From Polyangiaceae bacterium (GTDB lineage Bacteria > Myxococcota > Polyangia > Polyangiales > Polyangiaceae), in the NCBI GenBank assembly GCA_025936205.1, contig JAICTU010000087.1, positions 1-23,053 on the forward strand: 23,053 bases of DNA, read 5' to 3'. Positions 1-7,224 of this stretch are shown piece after piece. How positions within the stretch are numbered: position 1 is the first letter of the stretch; each line of letters starts with the position of its first letter. The position numbers and the translations under genes are program-made. Under the pieces are notes generated by a model. That model was not told the origin of the DNA, made no database searches, and saw nothing but the letters and a program-made list of their open reading frames with translations.

Positions 1-1065
1 ATTGGGGGGCAGGGGGTGTTCGTGCAGCGCAGGCAGCAAGTATTGCCAGACGGAATCCATCACGCCGGCCATGTCGCTCGTGCCGCTCGTGACCGCCAGC
101 ACCGCGTCATACTTGGGTAGCACGAACGCGAACTGCCCGAAGGCGCCGTCGGCGCGGTAGCCCGTCGATTTGTTGCGCCAGAATTGATAGCCGTAGCCGG
201 CGTCCCAGTTGCTGTCCGGGTTGCCGCCGGTGGAGGTCTGCAGCGAGGTCGCGTCTTCTACCCACTGCTCTTTCAGGATGCGCTTGCCGCTCCACATGCC
301 CTTCTGCAGGTAGAGCAGGCCGAATTTGGCGAGGTCTTCCGTGCGCAGCGTGAGGCCGCCGTCACCCAGGTTGATGCCCTCCGGGCTCTTGCCCCAGATG
401 GGCGGCAGGATGCCGAGCGGATCGAACAGCCGCGGTTTCAGAAACTCCTCCACCGTCTGCTTGCTGACTTTCTGCACGATCGCGGCCAGCATGTAGCTAT
501 TGGCGGAGTTGTAGACCCAGCGCGTGCCCGGCTTGTTCTCCACCTGCGTGGCCAGGAACGCCTTGACCCAGGCGCCGTCCTTGTTCGCCTTGATCACTGG
601 ATTCATGTCGTTCTGGTGCCCAGAGGACATGCGCAGCAGGTCGCGGATGCGCATGTTCTTCATCTGCTCGGCAGGGTTCTGCGGCGCCAGCTCCGGAAAG
701 AACGACAGCACCAGGTCGTTGACGTTCAAGAGCCCCTCTTGTTGCGCGAGGCCGATGGCGGTGGAGGTGAAGCTCTTGCTCACCGAATACATGATGTGCA
801 GGTCCCCCGACTGGTAGGGCGCCCACCAGCCTTCCGCCACGACCTTGCCGTGGCGCACCAGCATCAGGCTGTGCACCGCGTGGATCTTGCTCTCGAAGGC
901 TTCGACCAGCGACTGCACGCCGGCGGAATCCACGCCTTGCTCTTCCGGTGTGCTGCGCGGCAGGCCCTTCGCTTCGGCCTCGCCGCCGTGGCTGAGCACG
1001 GCCGCCATCACGAAGAGCGCCGCGGGCAAGAAGGTCGCGCTGGAAAACAGTGAATTCAACAGCAT
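1..1065 (-). CDS. secreted serine hydrolase, beta-lactamase/penicillin-binding-protein fold (3' end beyond window)
   Basis: The minus-strand frame is open from ATG at 1065 down to base 1 (355 codons) without a stop, so the C-terminus lies outside the window. The N-terminus is a hydrophobic signal peptide (about residues 1-32, with AEA before the likely cut), so the enzyme probably acts in the periplasm or outside. The catalytic SxxK motif is S94-V-S-K97 in the context MYSVSKSF. The second-motif tyrosine is Y185 in RWVYNSANS. A GAFGQF segment near the end stands where the KTG/HxG motif lies. This order is that of the PF00144 serine hydrolases (class C beta-lactamases, EstB-type esterases, 6-aminohexanoate-dimer hydrolases). 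The substrate cannot be read from the sequence, so antibiotic resistance should not be assumed. Little of the core domain is missing. It is transcribed away from the methyltransferase gene across a 94-bp gap. Confidence 0.88.
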   Translation of the reverse strand, partial: MLLNSLFSSATFLPAALFVMAAVLSHGGEAEAKGLPRSTPEEQGVDSAGVQSLVEAFESKIHAVHSLMLVRHGKVVAEGWWAPYQSGDLHIMYSVSKSFTSTAIGLAQQEGLLNVNDLVLSFFPELAPQNPAEQMKNMRIRDLLRMSSGHQNDMNPVIKANKDGAWVKAFLATQVENKPGTRWVYNSANSYMLAAIVQKVSKQTVEEFLKPRLFDPLGILPPIWGKSPEGINLGDGGLTLRTEDLAKFGLLYLQKGMWSGKRILKEQWVEDATSLQTSTGGNPDSNWDAGYGYQFWRNKSTGYRADGAFGQFAFVLPKYDAVLAVTSGTSDMAGVMDSVWQYLLPALHEHPLPPN

Positions 1066-1096
1066 ATGAGTGACACCTGGCAGGGGGCCTGGGATC

Positions 1097-1113
1097 GGCC
1101 CATAACATGGGAC
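1097..1113. promoter_or_regulatory. short inverted repeat in a divergent intergenic gap
   Basis: CCCAT-AAC-ATGGG (1099-1111) is a perfect 5-3-5 inverted repeat, with a further matching GG/CC pair outside one mismatch. It lies in the 94-bp gap between the divergent hydrolase and methyltransferase genes, where an operator would be expected. It could arise by chance in GC-rich DNA. Confidence 0.2.
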
Positions 1114-1159
1114 CCCGCGGGCTCCGGTCGCTTTCCCCCGCGCGCGAGAAGGGAACGCC

Positions 1160-2029
1160 ATGAAGGACGAAAATGCCGTCGTCATCGAAGCCTGGAACGG
1201 CGTATTGTTCGAGAAATTCACGCGCTTTCGCCCGCTGGTGACCTCCGGGCTATCGGCGCATGGCGAAGCGTTGTTGGCGCGGCATCCCATCGCTGCGGGC
1301 GCTCGCGTGCTCGACGTCGGCTGCGGCTTCGGTGATACCACCCAGCAGATCGCCCGCGCCGTCGGTCCCTCCGGCAAGGCGGTGGGCGTCGATTGCGCCG
1401 CCAGATTCATCGACGTCGCCTCGCGCGAGGCGCGCGCCGCGGGGCTCGAGCAAGCCTCGTTCCTGGTGGGCGACGTGCAGTTCGAGCCGCTGGGCGGCCC
1501 TTACGACCGGGTCTTTTCCCGCTTCGGCACGATGTTCTTCAATCTGCCGGGAGCAGCCCTGCGCAATATCCGTCGCTCGATGGCGCCCGGCGCGCTCGCC
1601 ACCTTCATCGCCTGGCGGCGCAGAGAAGACAACCCCTGGCTGTTTGCCTCCGAGCAGACGGTCCGGGGGATCGTACCGGTCGTGTCCCATGAGCAAACCA
1701 ACCAAGTCCACTGCGGCCCGGGCCCCTTCGCCTGGGCGGGCGCGGATACGGTCAGCGACCTGCTGCAGGGCTCCGGCTTCGATCGCGTCACGCTGGAGCG
1801 CGTCGATCTCGACATTCGCATCGGCCATCACCTCGACGAGGCGGTCGAGTTCGCGATGGCCCTCGGCCCTGCCGGTGAAATCCTGCGCCTCGCCGGTGCC
1901 GACGGCGAGCGCCTGCGAGGCACGGTGCTGGACGCGCTGAAGAAGACCCTGAAGCAGTTCGAGCGCAGCGACGGCAGCGGCCTGTGGGCCCCGTCGAGCA
2001 CCTGGTTCGTGAGCGCGCGCAATCCCTGA
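1160..2029 (+). CDS. class I SAM-dependent methyltransferase
   Basis: This 289-residue cytoplasmic protein has the Rossmann-type methyltransferase fold. The SAM-binding glycine motif is VLDVGCGFGD at residues 50-59. An acidic residue ending strand 2 (GVD, D78) would contact the ribose. GDVQFEPL around D105 would sit by the adenine, and PYDRVFSRFGTMFF around 114-127 is the usual motif-IV region. The C-terminal part (about 160-289) lacks a recognisable extra domain and probably forms the substrate lid, as in UbiE/COQ5-like and small-molecule methyltransferases. The start is supported by an AGAAGGGA ribosome site at 1147-1154, six bases before ATG. The gene stands alone, divergent from the hydrolase and 276 bp before the efflux genes. 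The substrate is unknown. Confidence 0.85.
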   Translation: MKDENAVVIEAWNGVLFEKFTRFRPLVTSGLSAHGEALLARHPIAAGARVLDVGCGFGDTTQQIARAVGPSGKAVGVDCAARFIDVASREARAAGLEQASFLVGDVQFEPLGGPYDRVFSRFGTMFFNLPGAALRNIRRSMAPGALATFIAWRRREDNPWLFASEQTVRGIVPVVSHEQTNQVHCGPGPFAWAGADTVSDLLQGSGFDRVTLERVDLDIRIGHHLDEAVEFAMALGPAGEILRLAGADGERLRGTVLDALKKTLKQFERSDGSGLWAPSSTWFVSARNP

Positions 2030-2305
2030 TCAGCGAGCCGCAGGCATTTCGTGCAACTCGGTTCGTTTCAGAACGGGGCGTCCTGATGCCGCTTGCGTCG
2101 TCTCGTCGCATTCTGCCTCCCGTTCGCCGGCGGCGTGATCAGGAGCATTTGACGGTGGGTTGTCGGAGCGTGTTGCAGAACTGCAATCTACCCGTCAGAA
2201 CTCGAAATCTCGGCCAGGAAACCAAGGGGCGATCTTGTCGGCGTTGCGAAAGTGCTACGGGCGGGGTGGCGCCAGAATCCACATGGCTTTATGGAGGGCA
2301 CCAAC
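2030..2305. other. intergenic stretch before the efflux operon
   Basis: No convincing gene is seen here. Open frames run through it in the plus direction but lack family-like sequence or a good start. It holds a palindrome (listed separately) and a TTGACG hexamer at 2149-2154 that resembles a -35 element without a clear partner. It is the likely promoter and leader of the downstream efflux genes. Confidence 0.4.
2173..2186. promoter_or_regulatory. perfect 14-bp palindrome, candidate operator of the efflux genes
   Basis: TTGCAG-AA-CTGCAA is a perfect 6-2-6 inverted repeat, 119 bp upstream of the adaptor start. RND efflux operons are commonly repressed by TetR- or MarR-type dimers that bind such palindromes near the promoter. 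No such repressor gene lies beside it, so the binding protein is unknown. Confidence 0.35.
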
Positions 2306-3463
2306 ATGCGGTATCTGGTCGTCATCCTCGGATTGGTCTTGGGGCTGGGGGCGCTCGTCGGCGTCAAAGCTGCTCAAATCAAGCAGCTGATCGGCTTCGG
2401 ACAGGCCATGGCCAAGGCGGGCCCGCCGCCGGAATCGGTCAACACGGCCCGGGCGGTCACGCAGAACTGGGGCGGCAGCCTGAACGCCGTCGGCAGCGTG
2501 GTCTCCATGCAGGGCGTTTCACTCAGCAACGAGGTGCCGGGCGTCGTCTCCAAGCTGAACTTCGACTCCGGGCAGCGGGTCCAGCAAGGGCAACTGCTGC
2601 TCGAGCTGGATAGCAGCGTCGAGAAGGCGCAGCTGGCTTCCACGCGGGCCAAGCTGAAGCTCGCCCAGCAATCGCTGGAGCGGTCGCAGAAGCTCGTTCC
2701 CCAGGGCGCTATCCCGTCGTCCCAGCTCGAGCAAGACGAGTCCGCCGTCAACGGTGCTGCCGCCGACGAGAAGGCACTGATGGCGCAGATCGATCGCAAG
2801 ACCGTGCGCGCGCCCTTCTCGGGCCGCCTCGGCATCCGCGCCGTGAACCTGGGGCAATACCTGGCCCCGGGCACGACGCTGACGGTGCTCGAGTCCACCG
2901 AGTCGGTGTTCGTCGACTTCACCATCCCGCAGACGGAGTCGGCGCGTGTGCATCGCGGCATGTCCGTGCGCGCGCAGGCGGAGGCCGTGGGACCCGAGCC
3001 GATCGAGGGCACGGTGAGCGCGATCGAACCCTCGCTCGATCCTCAGACGCGCAGCGTGCGCGTGCGCGCCAGCTTGAAGGATCAGCAAGATCGGTTGCGC
3101 CCGGGCATGTTCGTGCGCGTGGCCGTGGTGCTGCCGGAGGAGAAGGCGTCGGTGGTGGTGCCCGCGACGTCCGTGGTCCACGCGCCGTACGGAGACTCCG
3201 TGTTCATCGTCGAGCCGAAGAAGCTCGAAAATGGCGAGCCGGCTCCGCCCGGCGCCGACGGCAAGCCCGTGCTCGCGGCGCGCCAGCAGTTCGTGCAGAT
3301 GGGTCCCTCGCGCGGCGACTTCGTGGCCATCCTCAAGGGGGTCAACGAGGGAGACGAGGTGGTTTCGGCGGGCGCGTTCAAGCTGCGCAACGGCATGTCC
3401 ATCGCGGTGAAGAACGAGGTCAGCCCTCCACCGCAGCTCGATCCGCATCCAGAAAATCGTTGA
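2306..3463 (+). CDS. RND efflux periplasmic adaptor (HlyD/AcrA-type membrane-fusion protein)
   Basis: A 385-residue protein that would bridge the inner-membrane pump encoded next and an outer-membrane channel. A hydrophobic N-terminal anchor spans about residues 3-22, with no lipobox cysteine. The two halves of the lipoyl-like domain are at about 75-102 (SNEVPGVVSKLNF, then GQRVQQGQLLLELDS) and 165-196 (KTVRAPFSGRLG, then GQYLAPGTTLTVLES). They flank a helical hairpin rich in Gln, Lys and Glu (103-160). The beta-barrel and membrane-proximal domains follow to the end. ATG at 2306 is chosen over in-frame upstream codons (GTG 2252, ATG 2291) because GGAGGG at 2293-2298 sits seven bases before it and the membrane anchor begins immediately. 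The pump gene starts 40 bp downstream, so the two form an operon. Confidence 0.93.
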   Translation: MRYLVVILGLVLGLGALVGVKAAQIKQLIGFGQAMAKAGPPPESVNTARAVTQNWGGSLNAVGSVVSMQGVSLSNEVPGVVSKLNFDSGQRVQQGQLLLELDSSVEKAQLASTRAKLKLAQQSLERSQKLVPQGAIPSSQLEQDESAVNGAAADEKALMAQIDRKTVRAPFSGRLGIRAVNLGQYLAPGTTLTVLESTESVFVDFTIPQTESARVHRGMSVRAQAEAVGPEPIEGTVSAIEPSLDPQTRSVRVRASLKDQQDRLRPGMFVRVAVVLPEEKASVVVPATSVVHAPYGDSVFIVEPKKLENGEPAPPGADGKPVLAARQQFVQMGPSRGDFVAILKGVNEGDEVVSAGAFKLRNGMSIAVKNEVSPPPQLDPHPENR

Positions 3464-3503
3464 GCTCCAGCCCGACACTTCGACCCCTCCAGAGGCCTCT
3501 TTC

Positions 3504-6500
3504 ATGAAGCTCACCGATCTGTTCATCCGCCGGCCCGTGCTGGCGATCGTGATCAACCTGGTCGTGATCATCGCGGGTCTGCAAGCGATCCGCTCGCTCA
3601 ACGTGCGGCAGTATCCGCGGCTCGAGAGCGCCACCGTGACCGTGCGCACGGTCTACGTCGGTGCCAACGCCGAGCTGGTGCGCGGCTTCATCACGACGCC
3701 GCTGGAGCGCGCGATCGCCGCCGCCGACGGTATCGACTTCATCGAGTCGCAGACCACGCAAGGCCTGTCCACGATCAACGCTCGCCTGAAGCTGAACTTC
3801 CCGGCCTCGGGCGCGCTTGCCGACATCAGCGCGCGCGTGAACCAGGTGCGCGCCGATCTGCCGCCCGAGGCGGAGATCCCCGCGATCAGCATCGAGCCGT
3901 CCGACGCGCAGGTCGCGGCCATGTATCTGAGCTTCGGCTCGGACATCCTGGAAGACAACCAGGTCACCGATTACCTGATCCGGGTGGTGCAGCCGCGGCT
4001 CTCAGCCGTGGAAGGCGTGCAGCGCGCCGACATCCTGGGCGGCAGCCAGTTCGCCGTGCGCGTGTGGCTCGACCCCGAGCGCATGCAGGCCCTGAACGTC
4101 AGCCCGGCGGCAGTGCGGCAAGCGCTGGCCCAGAACAACTACCTGGCGGCGGTCGGCCAGACCAAGGGCCAGCTCCTGCAGCTCAACCTGAGCACCGACA
4201 CGGATCTGCACAGCATCGGCGAGTTCAAGCAGCTGGTGGTGAAGCGGCAGGGCGACACGCTGGTGCGCCTCGCGGACATCGCCACCGTGGTGATGGGCGC
4301 CGACAGCTACGACCAGGACGTGCGCATGTCCGGTCGCAAAGAGGTGTTCATGGGCGTCTGGGTGCTGCCCACGGCCAACTCGCTGGACGTCATGAAGAAG
4401 GTGCGCGCGGAGATCGACACCATCCGCAGCGAGCTGCCCTCCGGCATGCGCGTGCTGGTGGCGTTCGACTCGACCAACTACATCCAGAACGCGATCGATG
4501 AAGTGACGCACACGCTGCTGGAGACGATCCTGATCGTGATGCTGGTCATCTATGCGTTCCTGGGATCGCTGCGCAGCGTGATCGTGCCGGTGGTGGCGAT
4601 TCCGCTGTCGCTCATCGGTGCCGTGTTCTTGATCCAGATCTTCGGCTTCACGATCAACCTGCTCACACTGCTGGCGATCGTGCTCTCCGTGGGCCTCGTG
4701 GTCGACGACGCGATCGTGGTCGTGGAGAACGTCGAGCGGCACACGCGCGAGGGCAAGACGCCGTTCCAGGCGGCGCTGATCGGAGCGCGCGAGCTGGTGG
4801 GGCCGATCATCGCCATGACCATCACGCTGGCCGCGGTATACGTGCCGGTCGGCTTCCAGGGCGGCATCACGGGCGCGCTGTTTCGCGAGTTCGCGTTCAC
4901 GCTGGCGGGCGCGGTCTTCATCTCCGGCGCCGTGGCGCTGACGCTCTCGCCCATGATGGCCTCGCGCATGCTCGAGGCCGATCACGCGCCGGGCAGGCTC
5001 CAGCGCTTGGTCGACAGAGGCTTTGGAGCCTTGCAGCGCGGTTACGGGCGCGGCCTGGCCGCGACCCTGGCGATCCGCCCCGCGGTCTACGCGGGGTGGG
5101 TGGTGCTCACGCTCTGCACCATCCCCATGTACATGTTCTCGACGCAGGAGCTGGCGCCCAACGAGGATCAGGGCGTGGCCTTCACGTCGCTCGACGTCCC
5201 GGCGAACTCCACGCTGGAGCGGCTGGTGCCGTACGCGAAGCAGGTGAACGATATCTTCTCGTCGGTCCCCGAGTTCTCGCAGAGCTTTCAGATCACCTTT
5301 CCCTCGGGCGGCTTCGGCGGCGCGCTGATGAAGCCCTGGGGTGAGCGCAAGCGCAACATCTTCCCCATCCAGGGTGAGCTGTTTGGCAAGACGTCGGCCA
5401 TCGCCGGCATCCGCGCGCCGGTATTCCTGCCCCCGCCGCTGCCCAGCGCCGGCTTCCTGCCGGTGGAATTCGTGATCTCCTCCACGGCGCCGCACGGGGA
5501 GATCCTGCAGTTCGCCGATCAGCTGGCGCAGACGGCCGCGGCCAGCGGTGAGTTTGCCTTCCCGCCGCAGCCCGACGTGCGCATCGACGAGGCGACCAGC
5601 GAGATCGAGATCGATCGCGACCACGCGGCAGCCATGGGCCTGAACATGCAGCAGATCGGCGCGGACCTGGCCTCGATGCTGAGCGGCAACTTTGTCAATC
5701 GCTTCAACCTCGATGGCCGCAGCTACAAGGTGATCGCTCAGATCGAGCGCGACAGCCGGCTCAACCCCGAGCAGTTGCTGGATGTCCCGATCCAGGGCCC
5801 CAACGGCAACGTGATGCCGCTCGGCTCGATCGCCAAGATCAAGAGGGGCGTGGGGCCGCGCACCCTGAATCGTTTCCAGCAGCTGAACTCGGTCAAGCTC
5901 TCCGGCGTGACCTCGCGTTCGCTGGACGGCGGCTTGAAGGTCCTGGAGCAAAAAGCGAAGGAAATTCTGCCTGCCGGCTACCACGTGGACTACGCCGGGC
6001 AGTCGCGGCAGCTGCGCCAGGAATCGGGTAAGTTCTTGCCCGCGCTCGGCCTGGCGATTGCTCTGATCTTCCTGGCACTGTCGGCGCAGTTCAACTCCTT
6101 CCGCGATCCGCTGGTGGTGCTCGCGGGCTCGGTGCCGCTCGCGATCTTCGGCGCTCTCATCTTCACCTTCCTGAAGTTCTCGGGGCCGCCCGGCATGAGC
6201 TTCGGGCTGACCGAGGGCTGGACCACGACGCTCAACATCTACTCGCAAGTCGGGCTGGTGACGCTGGTCGGGCTGATCGCGAAGAACGGCATCCTGATCG
6301 TCGAGTTCGCCAACGCGCAGCAAGAGGCGGGCATGAGCAAACTGGAAGCGATCCAGAGCGCGGCCCACACTCGCTTGCGCCCGATCCTCATGACCACCAT
6401 CGCCACCGTGTTCGGCCACTTCCCGCTGACGCTGGTGACCGGCGCGGGCGCCGTCGCGCGCAACTCGATCGGCATCGTGCTGGTGGGCGGCATGACCATC

Positions 6501-6629
6501 GGCACCTTGTTCACGCTGTTCGTGGTGCCCTGCCTGTACGTGCTGATCGCACAAGATCACCAGAGCCAGCGCGTGCGCCTCGACGAGCGCGAGGTGGAGA
6601 CGACGCAGGAGTACGCGGTCGCGGAGTGA
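3504..6629 (+). CDS. RND multidrug-type efflux pump, inner-membrane subunit (AcrB/MexB family)
   Basis: A 1041-residue proton-driven exporter, the usual length for the HAE-1 branch of RND pumps. The first membrane helix is at about residues 11-29, followed by a large periplasmic porter loop. A first bundle of helices follows and the same plan is repeated in the second half. The proton-relay residues are present: D401-D402 in GLVVDDAIVVVENV (equivalent to the AcrB Asp pair 407/408) and K927 in GLIAKNGILIVEFAN (equivalent to AcrB Lys940). A short extra segment (SGPPGMSFGLTEGWTT) precedes the helix carrying K927. A purine-rich AGAGG at 3491-3495 precedes ATG by eight bases. It would form a tripartite pump with the adaptor upstream, but no TolC/OprM-like gene is nearby. 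The substrate range cannot be told; heavy-metal (CusA) motifs were not seen. Confidence 0.95.
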   Translation: MKLTDLFIRRPVLAIVINLVVIIAGLQAIRSLNVRQYPRLESATVTVRTVYVGANAELVRGFITTPLERAIAAADGIDFIESQTTQGLSTINARLKLNFPASGALADISARVNQVRADLPPEAEIPAISIEPSDAQVAAMYLSFGSDILEDNQVTDYLIRVVQPRLSAVEGVQRADILGGSQFAVRVWLDPERMQALNVSPAAVRQALAQNNYLAAVGQTKGQLLQLNLSTDTDLHSIGEFKQLVVKRQGDTLVRLADIATVVMGADSYDQDVRMSGRKEVFMGVWVLPTANSLDVMKKVRAEIDTIRSELPSGMRVLVAFDSTNYIQNAIDEVTHTLLETILIVMLVIYAFLGSLRSVIVPVVAIPLSLIGAVFLIQIFGFTINLLTLLAIVLSVGLVVDDAIVVVENVERHTREGKTPFQAALIGARELVGPIIAMTITLAAVYVPVGFQGGITGALFREFAFTLAGAVFISGAVALTLSPMMASRMLEADHAPGRLQRLVDRGFGALQRGYGRGLAATLAIRPAVYAGWVVLTLCTIPMYMFSTQELAPNEDQGVAFTSLDVPANSTLERLVPYAKQVNDIFSSVPEFSQSFQITFPSGGFGGALMKPWGERKRNIFPIQGELFGKTSAIAGIRAPVFLPPPLPSAGFLPVEFVISSTAPHGEILQFADQLAQTAAASGEFAFPPQPDVRIDEATSEIEIDRDHAAAMGLNMQQIGADLASMLSGNFVNRFNLDGRSYKVIAQIERDSRLNPEQLLDVPIQGPNGNVMPLGSIAKIKRGVGPRTLNRFQQLNSVKLSGVTSRSLDGGLKVLEQKAKEILPAGYHVDYAGQSRQLRQESGKFLPALGLAIALIFLALSAQFNSFRDPLVVLAGSVPLAIFGALIFTFLKFSGPPGMSFGLTEGWTTTLNIYSQVGLVTLVGLIAKNGILIVEFANAQQEAGMSKLEAIQSAAHTRLRPILMTTIATVFGHFPLTLVTGAGAVARNSIGIVLVGGMTIGTLFTLFVVPCLYVLIAQDHQSQRVRLDEREVETTQEYAVAE

Positions 6630-6677
6630 CCTACCAGCGCGCGCACTCCGCCGCTACGAACGCAGCGCGAGCCAAGC

Positions 6678-6962
6678 TCAGACCTCGAAGATCGTGAGCT
6701 TGGCGCGCGCCGCGGACGTCAAGCGCCGGAGATCCGACGCATCGGAGGTCTGGATGTCCGCCTTGCGCTCGACGGCGAGGGCGACGACGGCAGCGTCCAC
6801 GACATCCCTTCTGCGGGCTTTGCCGAGCAGCGCCCCAACACGATGGCCGTCGATTTCCTCGAACGCCACGACCTCGCACCCGCGCAGGAGCTGGCGGAGC
6901 TGCGGCTGCCGCGGCGACCGGCTCACCTGCGCCATCACGACCCCGGGCACCAGGGGTAGGCT
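6678..6962 (-). pseudogene. PIN-domain (VapC-type) toxin remnant lacking its N-terminus
   Basis: The minus-strand frame ending at TGA 6678-6680 encodes the last ~94 residues of a PIN-domain ribonuclease. Recognisable parts are LPLVPGVVMAQVSR, LLRGCEVVAFEE, RRDVVDAAVVALAV and TSDASDLRRL, in the usual order and ending TIFEV. Three acidic sites of the PIN active centre are thus kept. The first ~30-40 residues of the family, which hold the first catalytic Asp (usually in an LDAGAL-like stretch), are missing: only ~35 bp separate this homology from the stop of the antitoxin frame. The open frame continues upstream, but there it reads through the antitoxin in a different frame, so it is not evidence for a longer protein. 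A deletion is the simplest explanation. A divergent, still-active short PIN protein is possible but less likely. Confidence 0.7.
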
Positions 6963-6997
6963 GCCGGCTCCAGCCGGACGCGGTGCTCGGCCCAGAT

Positions 6998-7214
6998 CTA
7001 CCGCTCTCGAGCCGCGTCGAGCTCCGCTTCGGAGAGGGCACCGTGCTCGGCTTCCCACTCGGCAACCGCCAGCAGCCCATCGCGAACTCGCAAGGCTTGC
7101 CGTGCAGCGGCAGTGAGCCACGCCGAAATGCTCGAGCCCTTGCCGGACCCAGCAAGCCAATCTGCGCTCGCCCAGCGCAGGGGACTGGGACTATCATCGG
7201 ACCTTTCGCACCAT
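6998..7214 (-). pseudogene. antitoxin remnant of a VapBC-like pair, frameshifted
   Basis: Reading the minus strand toward TAG at 6998-7000, the last ~55 codons give a sequence typical of small antitoxins paired with PIN toxins: DWLAGSGKGSSISAWLTAAA, then RQALRVRDGLLAVAEWEAEH and GALSEAELDAARER. This frame has no ATG, GTG or TTG between an upstream TGA and the homology. The expected N-terminal part, SPALGER, is instead found in another frame at about 7164-7190. Upstream in that frame are MVRKVR (ATG at 7212-7214) and two stop codons (TGA TAG). The gene is therefore broken by at least one frameshift and one or more stops. It lies directly before the truncated toxin, the usual antitoxin-toxin order. 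It was found by translating all frames by eye, so exact lesion points are approximate. Confidence 0.65.
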
Positions 7215-7224
7215 AGAGCTCACC

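Noticed and set aside
184..1053. Plus-strand open frame (289 codons) opposite the serine hydrolase
   Set aside because: The minus strand shows signal peptide, SxxK and other hydrolase motifs; the plus frame is its shadow.
4002..6560. Long open frame (852 codons) antisense to the RND pump
   Set aside because: Its product is a His/Arg/Gln-rich sequence with no domain, a common shadow of GC-rich codon use opposite a strongly conserved gene.
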